DNA of 64,000 nt, from contig NZ_CP082249.1 in NCBI RefSeq assembly GCF_019879105.1, positions 2,170,001 to 2,234,000 of the forward strand, given 5' to 3'. Within the stretch, counting starts at the first letter, position 1, and every line of letters starts with the position of its first letter. The position numbers were made by a program, and so were the translations under genes. Positions 52,356 through 61,065 of the stretch are shown here, one piece after another. The DNA is from Natrinema sp. SYSU A 869 (GTDB lineage: Archaea > Halobacteriota > Halobacteria > Halobacteriales > Natrialbaceae). The notes under the pieces were generated by a model. That model saw only the letters and a list, made by a program, of their open reading frames with translations, was not told the origin of the DNA and did not search any database.

Positions 52356-53303
52356 TCACGGGCCGCGTTCCCCGGCGGCCATTCCGAACAGCACGAGCGC
52401 GATTACGCCTGTCGCGACGAAGGTAACTGTCGGTCCCACCCCAGTCGCTGCGCCCGCCGAACCGACCGCCAGTCGAACCCCTCCGACCATCGGAGCCCGA
52501 ATCATCGCTTTCCCGGTAACCCAGTTGGGGCTGACGATCGTCGTGTCCGCCCCCGAACGCGGCAGTTGGTCGTAGCCGGAATTGGCGTCGCCTTTCGTGA
52601 CGAATCCGTCGTGGGGTGCCGGGCAGGTGACAATATCGTTGCAGGTCGCGCCATTCAGCGAACCGGGATCGGCTTTGGTCTCGACCCATCGTTCGCCTTT
52701 TTCGACCCAGAAGTGGGCCCGATGAATCGTCGGCGTCTTCGTCGGATCGCCGTTCGGCACGAAGACGATGACGTCGCCGGAACTGGCGAATTTCTCGTGG
52801 CCGCTTGCTCGCCCGCTTTCGAGGGTGGCGATGCCGGTTTCGGCGACGGCATTCTCGCCGGCGAACCGATCGTCATCGACGACGAAGACGAGGTCCCCCT
52901 CCCGGATGTTCGGCTCCATGCTACCGCTCTCGACGGCGACGAACGGCGGCCACGTCCCGCTGACGCCGAATAGGAGGAGTCCGACGACTGTGATGACTCC
53001 GAGACACATCACGGTATCTCGACACGCAGTGACTCGCCAGTCGTCGGTCTCGAGCAGCCAGCGGCCGACGCCGTCCTCGATCGCCGGCTCACCGTCGTTG
53101 CGGGTTGCGCGCTTGTGATCGTCACCGCTCACTCGGTCTCGCGTTCCGGGGTTAGATGCCCGGTCGTCACGTTCGGGCACGCGGTCACGCGATTCGGGCG
53201 CGCGGCTCCCGGGTTCGTCTCGCCGAGACGGCTCCGGCCCCGAGCGTTCGTCGCGGGTTCCAGATCGGTTGTCGTCCTGCTCGCCGCCGTCAGGACCGTC
53301 CAT
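52356..53303 (-). CDS. Signal peptidase I, archaeal type, copy 2
   Basis: This 315-residue paralogue has the same order: acidic charged N-terminus, membrane segment (GVITVVGLLLFGVSGTWPP), VAVESGSMEPNIREGDLVFV, PTIHRAHFWVEKGERWVETK and TKGDANSGYDQ, and a C-terminal anchor. The active residues are all present. It lies 62 bases upstream of copy 1 in the same direction, so a tandem duplication is evident. The N-terminal region is rich in Arg-Asp-Glu and differs between copies, which may tune substrates. Confidence 0.9.
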   Translation of the reverse strand: MDGPDGGEQDDNRSGTRDERSGPEPSRRDEPGSRAPESRDRVPERDDRASNPGTRDRVSGDDHKRATRNDGEPAIEDGVGRWLLETDDWRVTACRDTVMCLGVITVVGLLLFGVSGTWPPFVAVESGSMEPNIREGDLVFVVDDDRFAGENAVAETGIATLESGRASGHEKFASSGDVIVFVPNGDPTKTPTIHRAHFWVEKGERWVETKADPGSLNGATCNDIVTCPAPHDGFVTKGDANSGYDQLPRSGADTTIVSPNWVTGKAMIRAPMVGGVRLAVGSAGAATGVGPTVTFVATGVIALVLFGMAAGERGP

Positions 53304-53460
53304 TGGGGATCGGTTTCTCCGTCCTCGGTATCAACTTTCCGGCGCACCTTGAGTTTGTGACAGGGAGTTCGCGATCCCTGTCGATTCCACCACCGTGGAA
53401 CCGCCCGTCGCGAACGGGGGATCCGCTACCCTTTTGCCCTCGCTCACGAATGCGAGAGGT

Positions 53461-55041
53461 GTGCCACTCGAGGCCTCCGCTCGGATCGTCGGCGAACTCA
53501 CGAGCCGCGGGTACAACGCTGAACGCGAGGCGGTGACGCGGCTCGCCGCGGCCGAGGACCCGACTGCGGCGCTCGAGCGCGTCCTCGAGAAAATTTCCGA
53601 CGACACGCTGGTCGTCCGTACCGAACACGTGGAGACGGCTTTACCGATGGCCGATACGGGTTCGACGGGGGCCGGGACTGTCCCTGTCGCTGCCACTGGG
53701 GACGAGCCCTCGCCGGCCGACTCAACCTCCTCTGTTTCGACTGGAGCCGAGATGTCACAGGAAGGCAAACCGGCTGGCCGATCTCCAGTTGAAGCGGGGG
53801 GGTCTTCATCAGCCGACCGGTCCGCTGATCCCGCCCAGCGATCGCTCGAGATCGTCGGGGATATGACGGGCCAGAGTACGGGGACGGGCGAGTACAGCGA
53901 TTTCGTCTCCGTCTTCCGCGATCGGCTCGATCGACTGGGAGCGAAACTGCGGAGCCGGATCAATCACCGCCCGGCGACGGCTATCCAAGACATGCCGGGC
54001 GGCAGCGAGGTGGCGATGGTCGGACTGGTCAACGATATCCGATCGACCGCCAGTGGTCACTGGCTGATCGAACTCGAGGACGCGACTGGAACCTTCCCCT
54101 GGCTGGTGATGAAAGACAGGGACTATGCCGACCTGGTCGAGGAACTGCTCTGCGACGAGGTGCTGGCGATGGAGGGGACGCTGGCGGACGATTCGGGGAT
54201 CGCATTCGTCGATTCGATGCATTTTCCGGACGTTCCCCGCACCCACGAGCCGTCAACGGCGGATCGCCACGTGCAGGCGGCGCTGATCAGCGACGTCCAC
54301 GTCGGCAGTCAGGAGTTCATGGCCGACGCGTGGAACGCCTTCGCCGACTGGCTGCACACCCCGGAGGCCCAACACGTCGAGTACCTGCTGCTCGCGGGCG
54401 ACATGGTCGAAGGCGTCGGCGTCTACCCCGATCAGGACGATGAACTCGACATCGTCGACATCTACGAGCAGTACGAGGCGTTCAGCGAGCACCTGAAGAA
54501 GATCCCCGGAGACATCGAGATCGTCATGATTCCGGGGAACCACGACGCGGTCCGCCTCGCCGAGCCCCAGCCCGGATTCGACGAGGAACTCCGGGAGATC
54601 ATGTCCGCACATGACCCACAGATCGTGAGCAACCCGTCGATGGTGACTCTCGAGGGTGTCTCCGTCCTGATGTATCACGGCGTCTCACTGGACGAGGTCA
54701 TCGCGGAACTCCCCGAGGCGAAGGCCAATTACGACGATCCCCACAAGGCGATGTACCACCTTCTCAAGAAGCGCCACGTCGCGCCGCAGTTCGGCGGCCA
54801 TACTCGACTGGCTCCCGAGGAGAAGGACTACCTCATCATCGACGAGGTGCCTGACATCTTCCATACCGGTCACGTCCACAAGCTCGGCTTCGGCAAGTAC
54901 CACGACGTGCTCGCGATCAACTCCGGCTGCTGGCAGGCCCAGACGGACTTCCAAAAGAGCGTCAACATCGATCCCGACGCCGGTTTCGCCCCCATCGTCG
55001 ATCTGGATACGCTCGATGTAACGGTCCAGAAGTTCAGTTGA
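53461..55041 (+). CDS. polB: DNA polymerase D small subunit DP1 (3'-5' exonuclease)
   Basis: The GTG start at 53461 gives MPLEASARIVGELTSRGYNA (526 residues). A TATA-like CTACCCTTTT (53429-53438) fits a leaderless start there; an upstream in-frame GTG at 53395 would add 22 residues. After an acidic linker come an OB-fold (VAMVGLVNDIRSTASGHWLI) and the calcineurin-like nuclease: LISDVHVGSQEF, LLLAGDMVEGVGVYP, VMIPGNHDAVR, FGGHTRLAPEE and FHTGHVHKLGFGKYH. DP1 proofreads and supports the catalytic DP2. DP1 near orc1 is common in archaea. Its linker carries ORB-like DNA. Confidence 0.9.
   Translation: MPLEASARIVGELTSRGYNAEREAVTRLAAAEDPTAALERVLEKISDDTLVVRTEHVETALPMADTGSTGAGTVPVAATGDEPSPADSTSSVSTGAEMSQEGKPAGRSPVEAGGSSSADRSADPAQRSLEIVGDMTGQSTGTGEYSDFVSVFRDRLDRLGAKLRSRINHRPATAIQDMPGGSEVAMVGLVNDIRSTASGHWLIELEDATGTFPWLVMKDRDYADLVEELLCDEVLAMEGTLADDSGIAFVDSMHFPDVPRTHEPSTADRHVQAALISDVHVGSQEFMADAWNAFADWLHTPEAQHVEYLLLAGDMVEGVGVYPDQDDELDIVDIYEQYEAFSEHLKKIPGDIEIVMIPGNHDAVRLAEPQPGFDEELREIMSAHDPQIVSNPSMVTLEGVSVLMYHGVSLDEVIAELPEAKANYDDPHKAMYHLLKKRHVAPQFGGHTRLAPEEKDYLIIDEVPDIFHTGHVHKLGFGKYHDVLAINSGCWQAQTDFQKSVNIDPDAGFAPIVDLDTLDVTVQKFS
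53727..53746 (-). other. ORB-like motif in the DP1 gene (minus orientation)
   Basis: On the minus strand it reads CTCCAGTCGAAACAGAGGAG. It lies in the low-complexity linker and pairs, in inverted orientation, with the motif at 53782-53809. Confidence 0.4.
53782..53809 (+). other. ORB-like motif in the DP1 gene (plus orientation)
   Basis: TCTCCAGTTGAAGCGGGGGG followed by GTCTTCAT. It resembles the orc1 insert motif at 49963-49990, including the unusual G-run and TCTTC tail, and encodes a similar peptide (SPVEAGGSS versus SPLEEGGSS). Confidence 0.5.
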
Positions 55042-55119
55042 ACGCCGCATCGATCGCTGACAGCGCTACTGCCAGTGACCGCGGTCGCGTCGGCGATCGA
55101 TGACCGGGATGGTTCTCTC

Positions 55120-55246
55120 CTCTAGTACCAACTGAAACGATTTACACGCCGATCGCATAGTCCGCGGTTCTCGCTCACGTAGCTCGCTCCGAACCGCGCT
55201 ACCGTCGTGCGATCGGATGTGCAGTGACTTTCAGTGACTACTATAA
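55120..55246. repeat. MITE-like element, copy C, with a 41-bp hairpin insert
   Basis: The ends CTCTAGTACCAACTGAAAC and GACTTTCAGTGACTACTATA match the 86-bp family. The extra 41 bp lie in the middle and contain the inverted arms CGCGGTTC and GAACCGCG. The right half GTCGTGCGATCGGATGTGCA equals copy A with one change. It lies in the 227-base gap between DP1 and the acyl-CoA synthetase gene. Confidence 0.68.
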
Positions 55247-55268
55247 CCAACAGGTGTGACGGCGGTCG

Positions 55269-56951
55269 TTACGATGCCTCACCGTCCGCCGCGGCGTCGT
55301 CTTGGAGTTCTGTCCGTCGAATTTTCCCGGTGACCGTTTTCGGGAGTTCCTCCCGGAACTCGATCTCGCGTGGGTACTCGTGGGCCGAGAGTTCGTCTCG
55401 CACGTGATCGCTGATCTCTTCCTCGAGCCCCTCGGACGGCGTTACCCCCTCGCTAGGGACGATATAGGCCTTCACGATGTTGCCTCGCTCCCGGTGGGGT
55501 TTTGGGACGACGGCGGCCTCGGCGACGGCCTCGTGTTCGCCCAGCGAACTCTCGACCTCGAAGGGACCGATCCGATAGCCCGAGGAGAGGATGACGTCGT
55601 CGGCGCGGCCCTCGAACCAGAAGTAGCTGTCCTCGTCCATGTGAGCCAGATCGCCCGAGAGATACCATTCACCTTCGGGACCGTCGACGAAGCAGTCCGC
55701 GGTCTGCTCGGGTTTCTCCCAGTATTCGGCGAAGAAGCAGGGGTAATCCCCGCGCTGGGCGATCTCCCCCGTCTCGCCGGGCTCGAGCACCTCGCCGGTC
55801 TCGGGGTCGACGACGGCGGCTTCGATCCCGGGAAGTGGCTTGCCCATCGAACCCGGTCGAACCGCCATCGTCGGGTAGTTGTTGATGATCATGTTCCCCG
55901 TCTCCGTCTGGCCGTAGGTATCGTGGACGGTGACGCCGAGTGTCTCCTCGCCCCACTCGACGACGCCAGCCGAGAGCGGTTCGCCGATCGAGAGGGCGTG
56001 GCGTAGGTCCAAGGAGACGTCATCGAGGACGTCCTCGTGTTCCCGGAGCATGCGGTAGGCCGTCGGCACGGAGAACAGGACGGTGATCGGATAGGTATCG
56101 AGGAGGTCGGCCCACGCCTCGGGGTCGAACTCGCCCTCATAGGTGAACAGCGCGGTTCCCCAGAACCAGGCACCGAGCGTGTTGATCGGTCCGGTCAGCC
56201 AGCCCAGATCTGCCGTCGACCAGTACAGATCGCCCTTCTGAAGGTCGACGGCGTACTTCTGGGTGGCCGCGACGCCAAGGACCCACCGGTGTTTGTGCAG
56301 GACACCCTTCGCCGGTCCGGTCGTCCCGCTGGTGTAGTACAGCAGTGCATCGTCCTCACCGCCAGTATCGGCCGACTCGTACTCACGACTCGCGGTCGCC
56401 ATTTCGCTGCGGTAGCTGACGTCGCCGCGCTGGATTCCGGTTCCGTCGTCGCTGACGACAATGACGTGTTCGACGGAGGGCGCGTCCTCGAGCGCGTCGG
56501 TGACAGTGTTGCGATTCGAAGCGGTGGTGATGATTGCCTTCGCGTCGCAGTCGGAGAGCCGATACGAGATGCCGTCGGGACCGAACCGTTCGTTGATGCC
56601 GCCGAAGACAGCGCCGCGCTTGAGCGTCCCGATCAGTGCGACGTAGTGTTCGGGGATCCGCGGCATGTACGAGAAGACGCGGTCACCCTGCTCGATGCTG
56701 AGGTCCTCGAGGACGTTCGCGAACCGATTCGTCGCTTCGGCGAGTTCCCAGAAGGTCGTTGTGGTCAGTTCGCCGTCCTTGCTCACCTGATAGAGCGCAA
56801 CTTTTTCCTTGTTCTTGGCGTGGCGGTCGCAGACCTCGTGGGCGATGTTCAGTTCCGCTGGCGCGTCCCAGCCGGCTGCCTCGTCGATGTCCTCCCACTT
56901 GAAGCCGTCCCGTTCCTGTTCGTAGTCGGGCATATTGTGGCTTGATACCAT
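55269..56951 (-). CDS. Acyl-CoA synthetase (AMP-forming, acetate/medium-chain type)
   Basis: This 560-residue ANL-family enzyme has the P-loop [21 protein letters not shown]5 motif [11 protein letters not shown]7 motif [20 protein letters not shown], the hinge region [16 protein letters not shown] and the catalytic lysine in [14 protein letters not shown]. It forms acyl-adenylate and then acyl-CoA. The overall form resembles acetate or medium-chain ligases; chain length cannot be fixed. The start may also be the ATG at 56933 ([10 protein letters not shown]). The divergently placed TetR gene follows on the same strand upstream. Confidence 0.88.
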   Translation of the reverse strand: MVSSHNMPDYEQERDGFKWEDIDEAAGWDAPAELNIAHEVCDRHAKNKEKVALYQVSKDGELTTTTFWELAEATNRFANVLEDLSIEQGDRVFSYMPRIPEHYVALIGTLKRGAVFGGINERFGPDGISYRLSDCDAKAIITTASNRNTVTDALEDAPSVEHVIVVSDDGTGIQRGDVSYRSEMATASREYESADTGGEDDALLYYTSGTTGPAKGVLHKHRWVLGVAATQKYAVDLQKGDLYWSTADLGWLTGPINTLGAWFWGTALFTYEGEFDPEAWADLLDTYPITVLFSVPTAYRMLREHEDVLDDVSLDLRHALSIGEPLSAGVVEWGEETLGVTVHDTYGQTETGNMIINNYPTMAVRPGSMGKPLPGIEAAVVDPETGEVLEPGETGEIAQRGDYPCFFAEYWEKPEQTADCFVDGPEGEWYLSGDLAHMDEDSYFWFEGRADDVILSSGYRIGPFEVESSLGEHEAVAEAAVVPKPHRERGNIVKAYIVPSEGVTPSEGLEEEISDHVRDELSAHEYPREIEFREELPKTVTGKIRRTELQDDAAADGEAS

Positions 56952-57042
56952 ACCTCGGAACCCATCGCTTTCGGCAATAATTGCTACGGATGGTTACGGG
57001 CTCAAGAGGGACGATAAAAATTGACTGCAGTGTGGGCTCCCG

Positions 57043-57669
57043 TTATCGTCTATCCTCGTCGTCGACGACCAGCCGCATCCGGACGTATTCGGTGAGTTCG
57101 CGGCGCACGGCGTCAATCGGCTCGTCGTTCCCCGTCGTCACGCACTGTGACTGTGCCCCATCAATCGTCGCCGTAATGAACGCGGCCGTTCGCTCCGGAT
57201 CGACCTCCCGAAAGACGCCCTGCTCGATCCCGTCGCGGACGACATTGGCGATGTGCTCGCGAAAGAACGCGTCGGTGTCCGCGAACTGCTTGCGATAGGC
57301 CTTATCGTACGGTGCCTGCCCGCGGAGCGCGGTCATCGCGCCGATGAAGGCCGCGTGTTCGTCGTCACTCGAGTCCGTCAGGGGATGGTCGACGAGCGTC
57401 AGTAACTGGTCGCGGGCGTCCTCGAAGTCGTCGTCGGTTGGCACGTCCGCCTTGAATCGCTCGAGGAGAAACTCGAGAAAGGCGACGAGCAAGTCGTCCT
57501 TGCCGTCGTAGTGCTGGTAGATGAGCGACTTGCTCTTGGGAAACTCGTCGCCGATGCGCTGGATCGTCAGTTCCGAGTAGCCGTGTTTCTGGAGCGCGTC
57601 GTAAGTCGCCCGCATCATCTCGGCGTGCGTGTCGTCCGATGAGGACTCGAAGGGGCCGGGTCCGTCCAT
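57043..57669 (-). CDS. TetR/AcrR family regulator of the adjacent ABC exporter
   Basis: This 208-residue protein starts MDGPGPFESSSDDTHAEMMR. The N-terminal HTH is ATYDALQKHGYSELTIQRIG followed by FPKSKSLIYQHYDGKDDLLV, the TetR pattern. The C-terminal ligand domain is helical and unassigned. It is divergent from the ABC-2 exporter, and an 18-bp perfect palindrome sits two bases upstream of its start codon. Autoregulation and control of the exporter are therefore likely. Confidence 0.88.
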   Translation of the reverse strand: MDGPGPFESSSDDTHAEMMRATYDALQKHGYSELTIQRIGDEFPKSKSLIYQHYDGKDDLLVAFLEFLLERFKADVPTDDDFEDARDQLLTLVDHPLTDSSDDEHAAFIGAMTALRGQAPYDKAYRKQFADTDAFFREHIANVVRDGIEQGVFREVDPERTAAFITATIDGAQSQCVTTGNDEPIDAVRRELTEYVRMRLVVDDEDRR

Positions 57670-57670
57670 A

Positions 57671-57688
57671 TGAATGAATATTCATTCA
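57671..57688. promoter_or_regulatory. TetR operator, perfect 18-bp palindrome
   Basis: TGAATGAATATTCATTCA is perfectly palindromic. It lies between the divergent TetR and ABC exporter genes and abuts the exporter TATA-like GCTATATGCC (57692-57701). Bound repressor would block both promoters. Confidence 0.8.
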
Positions 57689-57723
57689 CAAGCTATATGC
57701 CTTCCCACTTCGTCCGACCAAGT

Positions 57724-58752
57724 GTGAGCGAGATGAACGCAATCGACGCCCGACACGTCGAACTGACGTACGCGGATGGGACGGAGGCCGTCACCGACCT
57801 CGTGCTCGAGATACCCGAGGGCGAGTTCTTCGGCTTTCTCGGCGCGAACGGTGCTGGGAAGACGACGACGATCAAGATTCTCGCGACGCTGCTGAAACCG
57901 ACTGGTGGCACGGTCACGGTCAACGGCTACGATGTCGAGGCAGAGCCGCGCGAGGTCCGCGAGTCGATCGGCTACATGGCCCAAGAGACGAGCGTCGACC
58001 CCGAACTCACGGCCCGCGAGAACATCCGCTTCGCCTGCGAGGCCTACGGCGTTCCGGCCGCCGACCGCGCCGAGCGGATCGCCGACCTGCTCGAGCTCGT
58101 CGATTTGGTTGACGTCGCGGACAAACAGGCCAAGGACTTCTCCGGTGGGATGCAAAAGCGCCTCGACGCCGCGACCGCGCTGGTCCACGAACCGCCGATC
58201 GTCTTCCTCGACGAGCCGACCACCGGGCTCGACCCGAAGGCCCGTAACCGGCTCTGGGACTACTTCGAGCGCATCAACGACCGCGGGACGACGGTCTTCC
58301 TGACGACTCAGTACTTGGAGGAGGCCGACCAGCTCTGCGACCGGATCGGCGTCATTCGAAACGGCTCGATCGTCGCCTCCGGCTCGCCTGCCGAACTCAA
58401 GGATCGGGTCGGCGGTGCCGTCCTCGAGGTCGAAATCGCCGACCCCGACGCAGAGACCAGACAGCGGGCCAGACGAGTCGCCCTCGAGGCGGATCTATTC
58501 GACGAGACGTCGATCGAGGTCACCGATGAGGGGCTCAGCGTACGGTCGACGGCGGCCCGCCAGCGCGGTCCGGAACTGCTCGTCGCGCTGAAGGAGGCCG
58601 ATGTGCCCGTCACCGGGTTCAACGTCCGCGATCCGACGCTCGACGACGTCTTCCTCGCGATCACTGGTGAGGGACTCGATGAGGAGGAGACGGTGACCGA
58701 CCCAGCGTCCGGGACGGGCGACTCGGATACGACCGCGGAGGTGGGACGATGA
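57724..58752 (+). CDS. ABC transporter ATP-binding protein (DrrA-type exporter)
   Basis: The GTG at 57724 (VSEMNAIDARHVELTYADGT) or the ATG at 57733 is the likely start, about 25-30 bp after the TATA box; a longer frame from 57670 would overlap the operator. The protein (about 342 residues) has Walker A GANGAGKTTTIKILATLLKP, signature FSGGMQKRLDAATALVHEPP, Walker B VFLDEPTTGLDPKARN and the switch residue in FLTTQYLEEADQL. A DUF4162-like C-terminal domain follows. This is the DrrA/daunorubicin-resistance type that exports drugs or lipids. It overlaps the permease by four bases (ATGA). Confidence 0.88.
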   Translation: MSEMNAIDARHVELTYADGTEAVTDLVLEIPEGEFFGFLGANGAGKTTTIKILATLLKPTGGTVTVNGYDVEAEPREVRESIGYMAQETSVDPELTARENIRFACEAYGVPAADRAERIADLLELVDLVDVADKQAKDFSGGMQKRLDAATALVHEPPIVFLDEPTTGLDPKARNRLWDYFERINDRGTTVFLTTQYLEEADQLCDRIGVIRNGSIVASGSPAELKDRVGGAVLEVEIADPDAETRQRARRVALEADLFDETSIEVTDEGLSVRSTAARQRGPELLVALKEADVPVTGFNVRDPTLDDVFLAITGEGLDEEETVTDPASGTGDSDTTAEVGR

Positions 58753-59666
58753 GCGCTGACGCCGAGACCGAAACCGGGACCGACACGGGGATCGGACGAA
58801 CGACCGCGGGCAATAGCTTCGTCGGAGACACGTGGATCAACCTGAAACGGTGGCTGATAAAGACCACTCGCAACCCGTTCGTGATGACCGTCTCGCTGCT
58901 GAACCCGATCATCTTTCTCGTCCTTTTCACGGAGGTGTTCGGCCAGATCACGTCGGGTGCGGTCAGCCAGAGCCTCGGTACGGAGGCGAGCTACGTGACC
59001 TTCCTGGTGCCAGCGATCGTGATCCAGACGGCATTGATCGCCGCGACGACCTCCGGGATCGGCCTCGTCGAGGACATCGAGAACGGGATGTTCGAGAAGG
59101 TCCTCGTCTCCCCGATGCACCGCGGGGCGATCTTTCTCGGGAAGTCACTCTCCGAGGTCATCCGCATTGTCGTCCAGATCACGATCATCCTCGTGCTCGG
59201 TTACATCCTCCTCTACCTAGATACGGGCGCGTCGATCGACGAGTACGTGGCCACGGGAGTGCTCGGCGCGTTCGGAATCGTCGCCGTCGCCATCGTGTTC
59301 TCGATCTGGTTCACCGCGCTCTCGAACGTCGTGGCACTGATCACCCGCGACCAAGAGTCGACCATCATTGCGGTCAACCTGCTGCAGTTCCCGCTGCTCT
59401 TCCTCTCAAGTGCCTTCCTCCCGATCGAAGTGCTCCCGGGGTGGGTCCAGACCGTCGCCGCGCTCAACCCGATCACCTACGGCGTCGACGCCGCCCGCGC
59501 CCTGATGTTCGGCCAGGACGTCATGACGGTGCTCGAGGTGTCGGCCTTCGGCGGCATGTGGAACACGCTCGTCCCTGCGCTGGTGGTGCTGGCGACGCTC
59601 GACATCGTTTTGGGGGCCGTCGCTGTGTATTTCCTCAACAGCGCCTCGAGTTCGGACGTGCAGTAA
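58749..59666 (+). CDS. ABC-2 type transporter permease (DrrB-type exporter)
   Basis: This 305-residue protein has about six membrane segments (VTFLVPAIVIQTALIAATTS, GVLGAFGIVAVAIVFSIWFT and others). It has the ABC-2 motifs ENGMFEKVLVSPMHRGAIFL and LSSAFLPIEVLPGWVQTVAA, then LNPITYGVDAARALMFG. With the ATPase it forms a complete exporter controlled by the divergent TetR protein. The substrate is probably a hydrophobic compound sensed by that regulator; this is inference. Confidence 0.88.
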   Translation: MSADAETETGTDTGIGRTTAGNSFVGDTWINLKRWLIKTTRNPFVMTVSLLNPIIFLVLFTEVFGQITSGAVSQSLGTEASYVTFLVPAIVIQTALIAATTSGIGLVEDIENGMFEKVLVSPMHRGAIFLGKSLSEVIRIVVQITIILVLGYILLYLDTGASIDEYVATGVLGAFGIVAVAIVFSIWFTALSNVVALITRDQESTIIAVNLLQFPLLFLSSAFLPIEVLPGWVQTVAALNPITYGVDAARALMFGQDVMTVLEVSAFGGMWNTLVPALVVLATLDIVLGAVAVYFLNSASSSDVQ

Positions 59667-59732
59667 GTGTCGAATCGGCGCGATACCGCTCTCACCGTCA
59701 TACGCAATCGAATGGCGACGTTGCGTTCGCGT

Positions 59733-60167
59733 TCACTCCTCGGTATTGCGTGCGAACCGGTAATCGAACGCCTCCCACAGTGTCCAGATTCGGACGTCGT
59801 ACTCCGTCTCGTAGTGATCGACGACGTCTCGACCGAATCCTCTCTCTTCACCGCGCACTTTTCCGAGGTAGTCGACCTCCTCACCGTGTTTTCGATATCC
59901 CCAGGCAGCCCCGCTATCTGTCGTATCGTTCATCTGTGTGAGGACGACGAGCGTTGCACCGGGTATCGACCGAAGCAGGGCCGGGAGAAATGTTTCGTGT
60001 TCTCTGTCGTACGTCGATTCGATGTGGGCATAGATTCCGCCTCCGGGGTCCGTTTCCGTACCGTAGAGCGCCAGTATCGCGTTTGGATACCTATCCGGCC
60101 AGTTCGAACGGACCAAGTCTTCGGATAGGTCCCGTCCAAATATCGAGAGAACCGACTGCATTCCCAT
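59733..60167 (-). CDS. Hypothetical protein, 144 residues
   Basis: The ATG at 60167 (MGMQSVLSIFGRDLSEDLVR) lies about 27 bp after a TATA-like AAATATTATAG (about 60190-60200 on the minus strand), so it is preferred to a GTG at 60236. The protein contains SNWPDRYPNAILALYGTETD, PGATLVVLTQMNDTTDSGAA and VRIWTLWEAFDYRFARNTEE. I do not recognise a family. Base composition here is more A+T-rich than around it. The next 241 bases (60168-60408) show no other gene. Confidence 0.5.
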   Translation of the reverse strand: MGMQSVLSIFGRDLSEDLVRSNWPDRYPNAILALYGTETDPGGGIYAHIESTYDREHETFLPALLRSIPGATLVVLTQMNDTTDSGAAWGYRKHGEEVDYLGKVRGEERGFGRDVVDHYETEYDVRIWTLWEAFDYRFARNTEE

Positions 60168-60408
60168 ATCCTGTTTTCTGGCGCGGTTTTCTATAATATT
60201 TCCGACGAGAGCGTCCTCCACCGCTGTATTCGGCACGCAGTTCTCGTCAGGGACTGGAGCGGTTGTGACCCTCGTACGGACTGTGTACCGAACGCGGAAA
60301 CGGACTCAAGGCGACGCCCGATACCGGCACGACGACCGACGAGACGGCGCTCAAGTCACGTCGGCTGACGCGACTGTGATTCCGGTCGCCGTCGATCAGA
60401 GCTCGAGT

Positions 60409-60852
60409 TTAGGGCTCGAGTCGAAACCGAACCGTCGGAGAGCCGTTGAACCGCGGGCCGCGGCCGCGTCGTTCGAAGCCGAGATCCTCGGCGGCCGTCT
60501 CGATGGAATCGGCATTCTGTGCCGACAGCACTTCGACGGCCATCGACTCGCGCTCAGCGAATCGGACGGGTTCGGCCAGTAGCCGTTTGCACGCCTCGCA
60601 CGTTCCGTCGAGTTGGGTGACGTGGACGGTATCCTCGCGCGCATCGAAGCTAATGAATCCGAGCAGGTCCTCCGGATCGGAGCCACTGTACTGCGAGTCC
60701 GCCACGTCCGCGTTCGGATCATTGCTCCCATCCTCGGCGACGCGTACCGTTCGGTCGTGGACGAGATTGCGCATCACGTCCGTTGGAGAGTCGGCAATCG
60801 ACGCGAGCGCGTCGGCGTCGGCCTCGAGTGCGTCCCGTACGTTCATCGACAT
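60409..60852 (-). CDS. GNAT-like small haloarchaeal protein
   Basis: This 147-residue protein starts MSMNVRDALEADADALASIA, which is the first strand-helix unit of a GNAT acetyltransferase, and ends GFERRGRGPRFNGSPTVRFR. The middle (DLLGFISFDAREDTVHVTQL and GTCEACKRLLAEPVRFAERE) has a conserved CEAC pair. The usual acetyl-CoA loop (Q/RxxGxG/A) is not obvious, so it may be a non-catalytic relative. It stands alone on the minus strand. Confidence 0.6.
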   Translation of the reverse strand: MSMNVRDALEADADALASIADSPTDVMRNLVHDRTVRVAEDGSNDPNADVADSQYSGSDPEDLLGFISFDAREDTVHVTQLDGTCEACKRLLAEPVRFAERESMAVEVLSAQNADSIETAAEDLGFERRGRGPRFNGSPTVRFRLEP

Positions 60853-61065
60853 ATGGTAATGCGGTGCACGACAATAAATCCCTGTCGCGACTTGGCTTCC
60901 GAGCGGTCCGACACCCAGCGACTCGCCGCGCGCTCGAGGCGGATTCGCTCCCGCTGGGCGAACTGGTAAAAATGCAGACGATGGGACACAGTTATCTGCC
61001 CGCTCTGGTTACGGACCGAATATGAGTCACACTACCGTAACGCACGCGGCCCGTGAGGTGTCGGT

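Noticed and set aside
58832-59941. 369-codon frame overlapping the DrrB-type permease
   Set aside because: It is extremely rich in Arg, Asp, Pro and His, shows no family motif, and overlaps a clear membrane protein gene in another frame.
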